A stretch of DNA of 64,000 bases from JBDTSW01 sp963782605 (GCA_963782605.1 CAWAKK010000012.1:62001-126000); one strand, 5' to 3'; positions 1 through 9,586 are shown, counted from the first letter of the stretch. Notes: generated from the sequence alone by a model not told the origin. Translations and numbers: made by a program.

Positions 1-1
1 C

Positions 2-331
2 GCGCCCGACAACTGGGTCCACGACCAGGCGCTGCTCGACCGGCCGGGCAACGCCGAGATCCAGCTCGACATGTTCTACGACTATCTCACCAACCTGCCG
101 CTCTATCCGGTCATCCAGGCCTATTTCCGCGAACGGCAGCCGCCGACGCTGATCGTCTGGGGCAAGAACGACACGATCTTCCCGGCCGACGGGGCGCATC
201 CCTACAAGCGCGACCTGCCCGACGTCGAGTTCCACCTGCTCGATACCGGCCACTTCGCGCTGGAGGACAAGGCGGACGAGATGGTGCCGTTGATCCGCGA
301 CTTCCTGGAGCGCAAGCTCTCACGCGGCTGA
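2..331 (+). CDS. alpha/beta hydrolase, C-terminal part (5' cut by window edge)
   Basis: The reading frame is open from the first bases and ends at 331, so only the last ~109 residues are present. Two late alpha/beta-hydrolase landmarks are visible: LIVWGKNDTIFP, where the Asp after the strand would be the catalytic acid, and DTGHFALED, carrying the catalytic His. The spacing between them is usual for epoxide hydrolase/haloalkane dehalogenase-like hydrolases. The nucleophile elbow lies outside the window, so the substrate cannot be inferred. The DUF1348 gene follows 28 bp downstream on the same strand and may be co-transcribed. Confidence 0.85.
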   Translation, partial: APDNWVHDQALLDRPGNAEIQLDMFYDYLTNLPLYPVIQAYFRERQPPTLIVWGKNDTIFPADGAHPYKRDLPDVEFHLLDTGHFALEDKADEMVPLIRDFLERKLSRG

Positions 332-359
332 GGCTCATGCCGACCGTGAGGAGACCGCA

Positions 360-830
360 ATGGCCGAGGCACGCCCGCCCGTTCCGCCCTACACCCTGGA
401 GACTGCCGCCCTGAAGGCGCGCAAGGCCGAGGACGCCTGGAACACCCGCAATCCGCAGCAGGTGGCGTTGGCCTACACCGTCGACAGCGTATGGCGGAAC
501 CGCGCCGAGTTCCTCCGCGGCCGGGAGGCCATCGAGGCGTTCCTCACCCGCAAGTGGCAGCGTGAGCTCGACTACCGGCTGATCAAGGAGCTGTGGTGCT
601 GCCACGACAACCGGATCGCCGTGCGCTTCGCCTACGAGTGGCACGACGACAGCGGCAACTGGTTTCGCAGCTACGGCAACGAGAACTGGGAGTTCGACGA
701 GCATGGTCTGATGCGGCGGCGGATCGCCAGCATCAACGACGCGCCGATCGCGGCGGCCGAGCGCAAGTTCCACTGGCCGCTCGGCCGCCGTCCGGACGAC
801 CATCCATCGCTGAGCGATCTCGGTCTCTGA
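360..830 (+). CDS. DUF1348 / NTF2-like (SnoaL fold) protein
   Basis: This intact 156-residue protein matches the DUF1348 family, a cone-shaped NTF2-like fold. Typical stretches are AEDAWNTRN near the start, SVWRNRAEF, FLTRKWQRELDYRL, FAYEWHDDSGNWFRSYGNE and the C-terminal FHWPLGRRP. Its length is normal for the family. The start ATG is preceded by GAGGAG at a suitable distance. The family is uncharacterised; the fold suggests a small-molecule binding pocket or enzyme, and no reaction can be assigned. It lies between a hydrolase and an exported metallo-hydrolase. Confidence 0.85.
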   Translation: MAEARPPVPPYTLETAALKARKAEDAWNTRNPQQVALAYTVDSVWRNRAEFLRGREAIEAFLTRKWQRELDYRLIKELWCCHDNRIAVRFAYEWHDDSGNWFRSYGNENWEFDEHGLMRRRIASINDAPIAAAERKFHWPLGRRPDDHPSLSDLGL

Positions 831-975
831 GCGCGCGGGACGGGCCGACAGCTCGCGCGAGCCAAGTAGTCGAGCATGACCTGGTCTTTACGCGCCTCGC
901 GCGGTGAATCGAGCAGTCATCCGTCGCCACTTCGGGCGCCGGCATAGTCCAGCTTGGACGATGGAGAAGCCGGTT

Positions 976-1948
976 ATGACATCCGGACACCGACATCCGC
1001 TCTCGCGTCGCGGCTTTTGCCTGTGCTGCATGTCGGTATCGACTGCGGCGGCAGCCGGAGGCTGGCTCACGCCGCGACAGGCCTTCGCGCAGGCGCTGGG
1101 CATCGTGGAGCTGATCAAGTCCGAGGCCGCCAAGACGCCGATCACCGTGCATCGCCTGCGCGGCAATGTGGCGATCCTCGAAGGCTCCGGCGGCAACATC
1201 GCCGTCCTGACCGGGCCCGACGGCAAGGTGCTGGTGGACGCCGGGATCGCCGTCTCGCGCCCCCAGGTCGCCACCGCCCTGGCGAGCGATCGGCCCCGAG
1301 CCGGTCACGCATCTGATCAACACCCATTGGCACTTCGATCATGCCAACGGCAACGAGTGGCTGCACGAGCTCGGCCCGAAGATCCTGGCCCAGGAGAACA
1401 CGCTCAAGCATCTGTCGACGATGCAGCGCGTCGCGGACTGGGATTACGACTTCGCGCCCCTGTCCGCCGCGGCGCTGCCGACCGACGTCTTCGCCACGGA
1501 GCGGACCCTGAAGCTGAACGGCACCACGCTGGCGCTGCAATATTACGGACCGGCGCACACCGACAGCGACATCTCCGTGCAGTTCACCGAGGCCGACATC
1601 CTGCATACCGGCGATACGTTCTGGAACGGGATCTACCCGTTCATCGACTATTCGACCGGCGGCAGCATCGACGGCTCGATCCGGGCCGCCGACGCCAATC
1701 TCGCGGCCACGACCGACAAGACCATCATCATCCCGGGCCACGGGCCACCGGTCAGCAACCGGTCCGAGCTGCAGGCCTATCGTGACATGCTGGTCGGCAT
1801 TCGCGATAACGTGGCCGCGCTGAAGCAGCAGGGCCGGTCGCTGGCGGAGATCGTGGCCGCCAAGCCGACCGCGGCCTACGACGCGAAGTGGGGCCAGTTC
1901 GTGATCAGTCCGGCACTGTTCACCAAGCTGGCCTACGAGGGCGTCTGA
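976..1948 (+). CDS. Tat-exported metallo-beta-lactamase-fold hydrolase (frameshifted)
   Basis: The N terminus carries a twin-arginine signal (SRRGFCLCC) followed by an Ala-rich hydrophobic stretch and a likely cleavage site near AFAQA, so the enzyme should be exported folded to the periplasm. After a +1 frame change near 1292 the protein continues with the zinc-binding motif THWHFDHANG and later ILHTGDTFW and IIIPGHGPP, all classical for the family. Without the indel the product would be ~324 residues. ATG 976 was chosen because GGAG lies 9 bases upstream; ATG 961 is in frame too. It resembles the quinoprotein-relay/B-lactamase-like group; the substrate is unknown. The frame change looks like a one-base insertion rather than decay, because both halves are well conserved. 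Confidence 0.8.
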
Positions 1949-1983
1949 TCCGGCTTCACCGGCACGATATGGGGGGCAGGCTC

Positions 1984-2332
1984 ATGCCTGAGGAGCAACA
2001 GGCGACCGTCACCAGCATACCCGGCATTGTCACCGCATCCGGCGAGAAGCCGATCTTCGGCCCGGGCGATTCCGATCCGCATCCTGACCCGCTCGCCGGT
2101 CGGCCATTATCGCGTGCCGCTCTATCTGCGCGGAAAGACCGGCACGGTCGAGGCGGTGATCGAGCCGGCCGGGATCGACAATGAGGAGGAGGCCTACGGC
2201 CGGAACGCAGGCGCCAGGCGCCACTACTACCGCATCGCCGTCCCGATGACGGAGATCTGGCCGGACTATGCGGGCTCGCCGCGGGACGGCCTGCGAATCG
2301 AGGTGTTCGAGACCTGGCTGGAGAGGATCTGA
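1984..2332 (+). CDS. nitrile hydratase beta-subunit C-terminal (SH3-like) domain protein (frameshifted)
   Basis: The second half reads ILTRSPVGHYRVPLYLRGK and ends EVFETWLERI, which matches the SH3-like C-terminal domain of nitrile hydratase beta, here as a free-standing ~115-residue polypeptide. The first ~28 residues (starting MPEEQQATVTSIPG) are in another frame; removing one A in the GATTCCGATCCGC stretch near 2070 restores GDSVRILTR. This domain packs against the metal-bearing alpha subunit. It lies 3 bases before the alpha gene. Free-standing beta-C and beta-N polypeptides are known from thiocyanate hydrolase and toyocamycin nitrile hydratase, not from ordinary two-subunit nitrile hydratases. 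Confidence 0.8.
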
Positions 2333-2335
2333 CCG

Positions 2336-3001
2336 ATGGATCCGCACGACCACAGCCACGATCACGACCATGGGCATGATCACCCGCATGCCGAGATCAG
2401 CCAGACCGGGCGCCCTGGCTACTACGAGATCATGGAAACGGCGGTACGCGAGCTGCTGATCGAGCGGCGCCTGTTCGGGGCGGAGGAGATCCGCCGCCAG
2501 ATCGAGGTGCTGGATTCGCGCACGCCGGCGCTCGGCGCCAAGGTCGTGGCCCGCGCCTGGGTCGATCCCGCGTTCAAGGCGCGGCTGCTCGCCAACGGGC
2601 GGGCGGCCTGCGAGGAGCTGGGAATAAGCTTCTACGACGATACCGGGCTGATCGTCCTGGAGAACACCGACCAGGTCCACAACCTGATCGTCTGCACGCT
2701 CTGCTCCTGCTACCCGCGACCGGTGCTGGGCCTGCCGCCGGACTGGTACAAGCTCAAGCCCTATCGGGCGCGTGCGGTCATCGAGCCCCGGGCCGTGCTG
2801 GCCGAGTTCGGCACCGTCATTCCCGACGACGTCGAGATCCGCGTCAGCAATTCCACGGCGATGGTGCGCTACCTCGTCCTCCCCAGGCGCCCGGAAGGCA
2901 CGGCCGACTATAGCGAGGAGCAGCTGGCCGCCCTGGTCACGCGCGACACCATGATCGGCGTGGTCCCGGCCAGCGCCCCGGCCGGGAGGGCCGACCAATG
3001 A
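2336..3001 (+). CDS. nitrile hydratase family alpha subunit, cobalt-type
   Basis: This intact 221-residue subunit would carry the catalytic metal. The claw motif VCTLCSCYPRPVLGLPPDWYK is present at about residues 119-139; CTLC (Thr rather than Ser) is the signature of the cobalt form, whose cysteines are oxidised to sulfinic/sulfenic acids. The C terminus (STAMVRYLVLPRRP, EEQLAALVTRDTMIGV) is close to true nitrile hydratase alpha. Unusually, the first ~20 residues are His/Asp-rich (HDHSHDHDHGHDHPH), which suggests a built-in metal-acquisition tail. It sits between the beta-C-like and beta-N-like genes, overlapping the latter by 4 bases (ATGA). The reaction is probably nitrile to amide hydration; thiocyanate or another nitrile is possible. 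Confidence 0.92.
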   Translation: MDPHDHSHDHDHGHDHPHAEISQTGRPGYYEIMETAVRELLIERRLFGAEEIRRQIEVLDSRTPALGAKVVARAWVDPAFKARLLANGRAACEELGISFYDDTGLIVLENTDQVHNLIVCTLCSCYPRPVLGLPPDWYKLKPYRARAVIEPRAVLAEFGTVIPDDVEIRVSNSTAMVRYLVLPRRPEGTADYSEEQLAALVTRDTMIGVVPASAPAGRADQ

Positions 3002-3333
3002 GCCAGACCGAGCAACTGCTCAAGCGGCTGCCCAACGACATCGGCGGGGTGCCGGCCGATCCCATCCAGCGGGTCGAGCACGAGCTCGAGCCGTGGGAGA
3101 AGCGCTGCCATGCGCTGGCCGACGTGCTCGACTTCCACAAGATCATCAACACCGAGGAGAAGCGCCGCGGGGTCGAAGCCCTGGGTGCCGAGATGGTCGG
3201 CAAGCTCACCTACTACGAGCGCTGGATCGCCGCGTTCGCCAACATCCTGTTCCAGAAGGGCATTCTCACGCCGAGCGAGCTCGCGCGGAAGATGGACGAG
3301 GTCTCGGCGCGCTGGCCTGGTCAGAACGTGTAG
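2998..3333 (+). CDS. nitrile hydratase beta-subunit N-terminal helical domain protein
   Basis: This 111-residue protein contains PWEKRCHALADVL and LTYYERWIAAFANILFQKG, the helical hallmark of the nitrile hydratase beta N-terminal domain, ending with SELARKMDEV. It lacks the SH3-like half, which is encoded separately at 1984. The start overlaps the alpha-subunit stop (ATGA), implying translational coupling. With the two preceding genes it forms a beta-C / alpha / beta-N operon. No separate activator (P47K-type or small p14K-like) gene lies beside it, so this small protein could also act as the maturation chaperone. Confidence 0.85.
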   Translation: MSQTEQLLKRLPNDIGGVPADPIQRVEHELEPWEKRCHALADVLDFHKIINTEEKRRGVEALGAEMVGKLTYYERWIAAFANILFQKGILTPSELARKMDEVSARWPGQNV

Positions 3334-4169
3334 TTGAGGAGCACGCCGCCCAGGAGCTGGTTGGCCGAGCCCTGGTCGTCGACGATCGGGCTGTCCTCGG
3401 CGTCGCCGAGGAGCCGGCTGAAGGCCGCAAGCCCGGTCAGGGACAGCTTCTGGGAGAGCTGGTAGGTGAGCGAGCCGCTGACGCTCGCGTTCTTGAAGCC
3501 CTCATCGGCATCATGGGTGTCGAGACCGCTGCGATCGGCGTCGCCGCCGCTGATGCCGAAGCGGTTCTCCATGTAGTCCTCGTCGGCCCAGCTCGCCTGG
3601 AGCGTGCTCTCGAACAGCAGCCGCTGCGCCAGCGGGTGACGCCAGCGCAGGCGCGGGGTCAGGATTCCGCCATTGCCCTCGGCGACGTCGTACTGGGCGT
3701 CGAGCTCGAGGGCCAGGTCCTGCTGCCGGCCGGGGACGAAGTCATAGCCGAGCGTGACGCCGAACAGGATCGTCTCGTCGACGTCCCTCAGCTCCTGGAC
3801 CTTGTCGTCGTCGACATCCTCGTAGTCCGGCAGGTAGCGGCCGGAGACGCCGAAGCGCCAATGATCGCTCGGCACCAGGTTCGAGCGCAGCTGCGGCCCG
3901 GTGATCGAGACGAAGGTCTCGGGGTGATAGAGGTTGCCGAGGCGCAGGTTCCAGAGCGGGACGAAGGCGGAATCGTCCGAGCCCTCGTAGTCGGGGGCAA
4001 AGGCGGCGCCCAGGCCCAGCGTGACGCTCAGCTTGGTCCCCGGCTCGGCCGTTTCCGGTGCCGGTGTCTCGACTGGTGTCGTGAGGTCGACGGTCTGGGC
4101 GATGGCGGTGCCGGCCATCCCGACAAGGCCGACGCCGATCATGCGCGTGACCATGTTCAAGGCGCGCAT
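3321..4169 (-). CDS. MipA/OmpV family outer-membrane protein
   Basis: This intact 282-residue protein starts with a signal peptide (hydrophobic MIGVGLVGMAGTAIAQ, cleavage after AIAQ). It continues with the MipA/OmpV pattern: LGLGAAFAPDYEGSDD, a series of amphipathic beta strands, and a C-terminal YTF ending in Phe, as expected for insertion by the BAM complex. The length is typical. The family includes scaffold and porin-like proteins; the ligand is unknown. It is convergent with the nitrile hydratase operon, overlapping its 3' end by 13 bases. The upstream region toward PPK2 holds two FNR-type boxes that could act on either gene. Confidence 0.88.
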   Translation of the reverse strand: MRALNMVTRMIGVGLVGMAGTAIAQTVDLTTPVETPAPETAEPGTKLSVTLGLGAAFAPDYEGSDDSAFVPLWNLRLGNLYHPETFVSITGPQLRSNLVPSDHWRFGVSGRYLPDYEDVDDDKVQELRDVDETILFGVTLGYDFVPGRQQDLALELDAQYDVAEGNGGILTPRLRWRHPLAQRLLFESTLQASWADEDYMENRFGISGGDADRSGLDTHDADEGFKNASVSGSLTYQLSQKLSLTGLAAFSRLLGDAEDSPIVDDQGSANQLLGGVLLNYTF

Positions 4170-4336
4170 CCAACTTACTCCCTATCGCAGCCAGCTCGGG
4201 CTGTGCCGCCGGCGCTCGGAGCGCATGACGGCAACCGACAAACCACGGCATGTTGCACGACTGGCCAAGCGAGGCGGCTCCCCTCGCAGAATCCGGACCA
4301 GAGGGCCTCGTCATAGCCAGAGATGGAGGGGGTTCG

Positions 4337-4350
4337 TTGATCTTCATCAA
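4337..4350. promoter_or_regulatory. FNR/FixK-type box 1 (perfect palindrome)
   Basis: The sequence TTGATCTTCATCAA has perfect TTGAT / ATCAA half-sites with a 4-base spacer. It lies in the 375-bp divergent region between the MipA/OmpV gene and PPK2, 167 bp from the MipA start and 194 bp from the PPK2 start. The rest of that region shows no gene that I can support. Confidence 0.65.
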
Positions 4351-4439
4351 AGACAGGCGAGACCGGCATGGACTGTTGCGCGTCAAGGCGCGGTGTCCTG
4401 GCCGAGCTGGCACTCGCGGCACTTGGGAGGCGACCCGGC

Positions 4440-4453
4440 TTGATCCGGGTCAA
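4440..4453 (+). promoter_or_regulatory. FNR/FixK-type box 2, upstream of PPK2
   Basis: The sequence is TTGATCCGGGTCAA: half-sites TTGAT and GTCAA around 4 bases. It ends 91 bp before the PPK2 start codon, further than the other boxes in this island, so either the 5' leader is longer or the box at 4337 is also used. Confidence 0.65.
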
Positions 4454-4544
4454 TGCCGACGCCCAGGCTCCTCCTGATCGATAATGCCCTGCGGCCGGTC
4501 CGGCGGCCGTCGGCGGCGGCCGAACTACCGGACGGACGGGGAGG

Positions 4545-6050
4545 ATGGGCTTGTACCAGTCGGCGTTTCTCGAGCATCGGCTCGACAAGGCGAGCTTCAA
4601 GGCCGAGGAGCCCAAGCTCAGGGCGCAGCTGCTGGAGGCGCAGCTGGCGCTCGTCGAGCGCAGGGACTTCCCGGTCCTGATCCTGGTCACGGGCATGGAC
4701 GGGGCCGGCAAGGGCGGCGTGATCCAGCGCCTCTACGAGTGGCTCGACCCGCGCCATCTCAGGACCAACGGCTATGACGCCCCGGACGAGGCCGAGCGGG
4801 CGCGACCCTGGATGTGGCGCTACTGGCGGGACCTGCCGCCCAAGGGCGAGATCGGGGTGGTGTTCGGCTCCTGGTACAACGACCCGCTCTACGCGCTCGC
4901 GTGCCGGTGCCATCGACGAGGCGGGCTTCGCGCGCGAGCTCGATGCGATCGCCGGCTTCGAGCGCATGCTGGCCGCCGAGGGGGCGCTGATCCTCAAGTT
5001 CATGCTGGTCGTCTCGGACAAGGAGCAGAAGAAGCGGCTGAAGGAGATCGCAAAGAATCCCGGTGTCGGGCGGCACGTGCTCGAGGAATTCACCACGCTG
5101 CGGCGCGGCAGGAGGAAGAAGACAAGGGGGCGCAACCGGGCGCTGGTCGAGACCATCATCCGCGAGACCAACCAGCCGCACGCCCCCTGGGTCGTGCTGG
5201 CGAGCGACGATCCGCGCTATCGGGACCTCAACTTCGGGCGCGCGATCCTGGAGGCGCTGCGCGGCCGGCTTGCCTCCGAGCCCGCGGCCCCGCCGCCCGC
5301 GGCGCCAGGCCCAGATCCCCAATCTCGACGGCCGGACGGTGCTGAGCGCGCTCGACATGTCGCTGGCACTCGATGAGGGGGCCTACAAGGCCCGGCTCGC
5401 GGCAGCGCAGGATCGCTTGGCCGCCCTCAGCGTCGACAAGGCCTTCCAGGACCGGGCGGTGGTCGCCGTGTTCGAAGGCAACGACGCCGCCGGCAAGGGC
5501 GGCAGCATCCGCCGGATCACGGCCGCTCTCGACCCGCGCCGCTTCCGCGTGCACCCGGTGGCGGCCCCCAGCGACGAGGAGAAGGCCCAGCCCTATCTCT
5601 GGCGCTTCTGGCGTCACCTGCCGGGCCGGGGACATGTCGCGATCTTCGACCGCTCCTGGTACGGGCGGGTCCTGGTCGAGCGGGTGGAGGGCTTCGCGAG
5701 CCCGGGGGAATGGCTGCGCGCCTATGGCGAGATCAACCGGCTTCGAGGAGGAGCAGGACCGGGCAGGGATCATCGTCGCCAAGTTCTGGCTCGCCATCAG
5801 CAAGGACGAGCAGCTCCGGCGCTTCCAGGAGCGCGAGCAGGTCGAGTTCAAGCGCTTCAAGATCACGGACGAGGACTGGCGCAACCGCGAGAAGTGGGAC
5901 GACTACGTCGCGGCCGTGAACGACATGGTCGACCACACCAGCACCAGCCACGCCCCCTGGACACTGGTCGAGGCGCAGGACAAGCGCTGGGCCAGGGTCA
6001 AGGTCCTGGAGACGCTCTGCGACCGCATCCAGGCGGCCCTGCGGGCCTGA
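4545..6050 (+). CDS. two-domain polyphosphate kinase 2 family protein (polyphosphate:AMP phosphotransferase-like; three frameshifts)
   Basis: Joined across frame changes near 4903, 5310 and 5745, the gene encodes ~502 residues in two PPK2 domains. Domain 1 has Walker A GMDGAGKGG and a degenerate lid (GSWYNDPLY). Domain 2 has Walker A EGNDAAGKGG and an intact lid motif DRSWYGR, then WLAISKDEQLRRFQ and HTSTSHAPWTLVEA. Tandem domains are the mark of class II PPK2, which phosphorylate AMP to ADP with polyphosphate; usually the C-terminal domain is active, which fits the intact lid here. The start is preceded by GGGGAGG. Two FNR-type boxes upstream suggest low-oxygen induction, consistent with using polyphosphate as an energy reserve. 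Confidence 0.88.
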
Positions 6051-6112
6051 GAAGGCGCCGTTCTTCCATCCAGGTGCCCAAGCGCAACGGCCGAGCCGGT
6101 GCGGCCCCGTGT

Positions 6113-6126
6113 TTGACCTGGATCAA
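6113..6126 (+). promoter_or_regulatory. FNR/FixK-type box 3
   Basis: The sequence is TTGACCTGGATCAA, with half-sites TTGAC and ATCAA. It ends 62 bp upstream of the ATG at 6189, the same distance seen for other boxes in this island, which suits activation from about -41. Confidence 0.7.
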
Positions 6127-6188
6127 GGCGGGCCGGGCCGCCGGCGACGATCCCCGTGTCGCACTGCGCATCAGGAGTGGACCGGGCA

Positions 6189-6494
6189 ATGATCGTCGGC
6201 AGGCAGTTCAACGGTGAGCGGGTCGTGGTCGCCGAGGGCGGCTTCGAGGGCTGCAGCTTCGTCGGGTGCGAGCTGGTGATCGACGGCCGTGCCGTTCACC
6301 TCGTGGACAACAGCTTCGTGGACTGCCGCTGGTCCTTCCGGGGCCTCGCCGCCACCACGCTGGGGATCGTCGCCGCCCTGTGCCGCGACGATGAGGGTCT
6401 GCGGGAGGCGGTGGCCCATGCGCTCGGGCTCGGGCATGCCGTCCCGCAGACTGCAGCACCGGCGCACGGTGCCGCGGGGAAGCGTCTGCACTGA
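6189..6494 (+). CDS. small conserved-looking protein, function unknown
   Basis: The start ATG at 6189 (MIVGRQFNGE) gives a 101-residue protein; an upstream ATG at 6156 is possible but would bring the start closer to the FNR-type box. The first half is beta-strand-like with a repeating Phe/Cys pattern (GGFEGCSFVGCELVID, NSFVDCRWSF), reminiscent of a short pentapeptide-like or beta-solenoid turn. The second half is helical (IVAALCRDDEGLREAVAHALGL). There is no signal peptide. The FNR-type box ending at 6126 and the position between PPK2 and PEP synthase place it in the low-oxygen island. I do not recognise a function. Confidence 0.6.
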   Translation: MIVGRQFNGERVVVAEGGFEGCSFVGCELVIDGRAVHLVDNSFVDCRWSFRGLAATTLGIVAALCRDDEGLREAVAHALGLGHAVPQTAAPAHGAAGKRLH

Positions 6495-6550
6495 GCCACG
6501 GAGACGCCCATGCGGGCCGCACTGTTTGGAGGAGCGCGGCATGGGCCGAC

Positions 6551-6564
6551 TTGACCTAGCGCAA
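6551..6564 (+). promoter_or_regulatory. FNR/FixK-type box 4, upstream of ppsA
   Basis: The sequence is TTGACCTAGCGCAA. The left half-site is TTGAC and the right half (CGCAA) departs from TCAA at one base. It ends 58 bp before the ppsA ATG. The same 14-mer recurs exactly at 21656. Confidence 0.65.
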
Positions 6565-6622
6565 GGCGGTGCCGGCCCGGAAGCTATCGTCTGGGGCGGT
6601 GAACGGTCACCCGGAGCTCGCC

Positions 6623-9064
6623 ATGCCCGAGAAGCACTACGTCCGCTGGTTCAAGGAGCTCTCGATCGGCGATGTCCCGCTGGTCGGTGGCAAGAACGCG
6701 AGCCTGGGCGAGATGGTCCGCGAGCTCGTGCCGCTGGGCGTGCGGGTGCCGAACGGCTTCGCCGTCACCGCCCAGGCCTTCCGGGATGCGCTCGCCGCGG
6801 GCGGACGCCTGGCCCAGGCTGCACGCAGCACTGGACGGGCTCGACAAGGGCGATGTGCGGGCGCTTGCCCGTGCCGGAGCCCGCTGCCGCGAGATCGTCT
6901 ACGCCGCTGGCCTGCCGCGGGAGGCGGAAGCCGAGGTGCTGGCGGCGTACCTGGAGCTGCAGGAGGAGTACGGCGAGGACTCTGTCGGTGGCGGTCCGCA
7001 GCTCGGCCACGGCCGAGGACCTGCCGACGGCGAGCTTCGCCGGCCAGCACGAGAGCTACCTGAACGTGCGCGGGGCGGCACTGCTGCTGGATGCCGTGCG
7101 CCGCTGCCAGGCCTCGCTGTTCACCGACCGGGCGATCTCCTACCGGATCGACAAGGGCTTCGACCACTTCAAGGTCGCCCTCTCGGTCGGCGTGCAGAAG
7201 ATGGTCCGCTCGGACCTCGCAAGCTCGGGCGTGATGTTCTCGGTCGACACCGAGACCGGCTTCAAGGACGCGGTGTTCATCACCGGTGCCTGGGGCATCG
7301 GCGAGAACGTGGTCCAGGGTGCGGTCGACGTGGACGAGTTCTACGTCCACAAGCCCACCTACCGGCAAGGCTTCCGCTGCGTGCTGCGCCGTGCCCTGGG
7401 CGCCAAGAAGATCAAGATGGTCTATGCCGAGGGGCGCACCCGCGAGCCGGTGGTCAACCGGCCGACGAGCGAGGAGGAGCGGCGCCGCTTCTGCCTCGCC
7501 GACGAGCAGGTGCTGCAGCTCGCCGACTATGCCATCCGCATCGAGGATCACTACTCCCGGCACGCCGGCCGGCCCACGCCCATGGACATCGAGTGGGCCT
7601 TGGACGGCCTCGACCATCAGCTCTACATCGTCCAGGCCCGGCCGGAGACGGTGACCTCGCAGCAGGCGGTGGGCGTCATCGAGGAGTATCTGGTCACCGG
7701 CAAGGGCGAGGTGCTGGCCCGCGGCCGTGCCGTCGGCACCAAGGCCGCCGCCGGCCGTGCCCGCCTCGTCGCCGACCCGCGCCAGCTGGAGAGCTTCCGC
7801 GACGGCGAGGTGCTGGTCGCCGACACGACCACGCCCGACTGGGAGCCGGTGATGAAGCGGGCGGCCGCGATCGTCACCAACCGCGGCGGGCGCACCTGCC
7901 ATGCCGCGATCGTGGCCCGCGAGCTCGGCATCCCGGCCGTGGTCGGGGCCGAGAGCGCCACGACGGCCGTCAGGGACGGTGCCCTGGTGACCGTCTCCTG
8001 CGCCGAGGGCGATACCGGCCTCGTCTATGCCGGGCGGGTGCCGTTCGAGGTGAGGCGGACGGATCTCGCCACCGTGGAGCGCCCCGCCACCAGGGTCATG
8101 ATCAATCTCGGCAACCCGGAGCTCGCCTTCGGCCTGTCGTCCCTGCCGGCGGACGGGGTGGGGCTCGCCCGACTCGAGTTCATCATCAACGAGCACGTCA
8201 AGGCGCATCCGATGGCCCTGCTCCATCCGGAGCGGGTGACCGACGCGTGCCGCGCGGCAGCGGATCGCGGCCCTGGTCGAGGGCTGGCCTTCGGGCCGGG
8301 ACTACTTCGTCACCCGGCTCGCCGAGGGTGTGGGCACCATCGCCGCCGCCTTCTGGCCGCGGGAGGTCATCGTCCGGCTCTCGGACTTCAAGACCAACGA
8401 GTATGCGGCCCTCCTGGGCGGCCAGGACTTCGAGCCGCGGGAGGAGAACCCGATGATCGGGTTCCGCGGCGCCTCGCGCTATGCCCACCCGGCCTATCGC
8501 GAGGCCTTCGCCATGGAATGCGCGGCGATGCGCCGGGTCCGCGAGACGATGGGCCTCAAGAACCTCAAGGTCATGGTCCCGTTCTGCCGGCGCCTCGACG
8601 AGGCCGACCGCGTGCTGGCGGCCATGGCCGAGGAGGGGCTCGTGCGCGGCAAGGACGGGCTCGAGATCTACGTGATGTGCGAGATCCCTTCGAACGTGAT
8701 CCTGATCGACGAGTTCGCCGGCGGTTCGACGGGTTCTCGATCGGCTCCAACGACCTGACCCAGCTGACGCTCGGGGTCGACCGCGACAGCCAGATGGTGG
8801 CCTTCGACTTCGACGAGCGCGACCCGGCGGTGATGGCCTTCCTGCGGCAGGCGGTCGAGGGCGCCAGGCGCAACGGCCGGCATTGCGGCATCTGCGGCCA
8901 GGCGCCGTCCGACTATCCGGAGATGGCCGAGTTCCTGGTCGGCTGCGGGATCGACACGATCAGCGTGACGCCGGACGTGCTGCTGCGCACGATCGGCACC
9001 GTCCGGACGGCCGAGGCCCGGCAGGGCAGGCCAGCGCGGCCATCGTCGGCCAACGAGATTCTGA
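6623..9064 (+). CDS. ppsA: phosphoenolpyruvate synthase (multiple frameshifts)
   Basis: PEP synthase makes PEP from pyruvate and ATP. Pieces in successive frames (changes near 6825, 6990, 8252, 8724 and 9030) together give ~810 residues, the normal length. The nucleotide-binding domain shows LVGGKNASLGEM, RSSATAEDLPTASFAGQ and VFITGAWGIGENVVQG. The phosphohistidine swivel domain shows RGGRTCHAAIVARELG (catalytic His in TCHAA). The TIM-barrel domain shows DGVGLARLEFI, ENPMIGFRG, YVMCEIPSN, GFSIGSNDLTQLTLG and GICGQAPSDYPE with the active-site Cys. The ATG at 6623 is preceded by GGAGCTC. The end is set at a TGA at 9062-9064 that requires one more frame change; the alternative frame runs on into the next gene. 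The upstream FNR-type box suggests induction when oxygen is low. Confidence 0.9.
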
Positions 9065-9076
9065 GAGGAGAGAACC

Positions 9077-9514
9077 ATGCCCACCCGCCCCATCCGGGAG
9101 ATGCTCGAGCGCGACCGCCGCGTGGTCCGCGCAGGCCCCGAGAGCACGGTGCATGCCGCCGCCAGGCTGATGGCCGAGAACGGCTGCGGCAGCATCCTGG
9201 TGATGGAAGGCGAGCGCCTCCTCGGCATCTTCACCGAGCGCGACCTGCTCACCCGCGTCGCCGCCGCCGAGAAGAGCCTGGAGCGCACGCACCTGCGCGA
9301 GGTGATGACGCGCAACCCCGACACGGTCCGGGCGGACGAGCCGGTCAAGGAGGCGATCCGCAAGATGGACGAGTTCAGCTACCGCTACCTGCCGGTGCTC
9401 GAGGACGGCCGGGTGATCGGGGTGATCTCGACCCGGCATCTGCCGTTCGGCGCGGTGCTGGCCATGCAGTGGGAGCTGGACGAGCGCCACGCCGTGGCCG
9501 AGCGCCTGTGGTAG
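9077..9514 (+). CDS. CBS-domain pair protein
   Basis: This intact 145-residue protein consists of two CBS motifs: VVRAGPESTVHAAARLMAENG / ILVMEGERLLGIFTERDLL, and PDTVRADEPVKEAIRKMDEF / YLPVLEDGRVIGVISTRHL. Such stand-alone pairs bind adenine nucleotides and act as energy sensors. The start follows GAGAGGAGAG. It begins 12 bp after the likely ppsA stop and is probably co-transcribed, so it may tune PEP synthase or a neighbour to the ATP/AMP ratio; that is an inference from context. Confidence 0.88.
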   Translation: MPTRPIREMLERDRRVVRAGPESTVHAAARLMAENGCGSILVMEGERLLGIFTERDLLTRVAAAEKSLERTHLREVMTRNPDTVRADEPVKEAIRKMDEFSYRYLPVLEDGRVIGVISTRHLPFGAVLAMQWELDERHAVAERLW

Positions 9515-9586
9515 GCCCTCAAGGCTCCAGCACGTAGCTCCCGGGGGCGGGCCCGAGCACCGGCAGCCCTTCCGGGTGCCCCCTGG

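Noticed and set aside
6637..8226. Minus-strand open frame of 529 codons
   Set aside because: Antisense to ppsA, rich in Gly/Asp/His repeats typical of shadow frames in GC-rich DNA.
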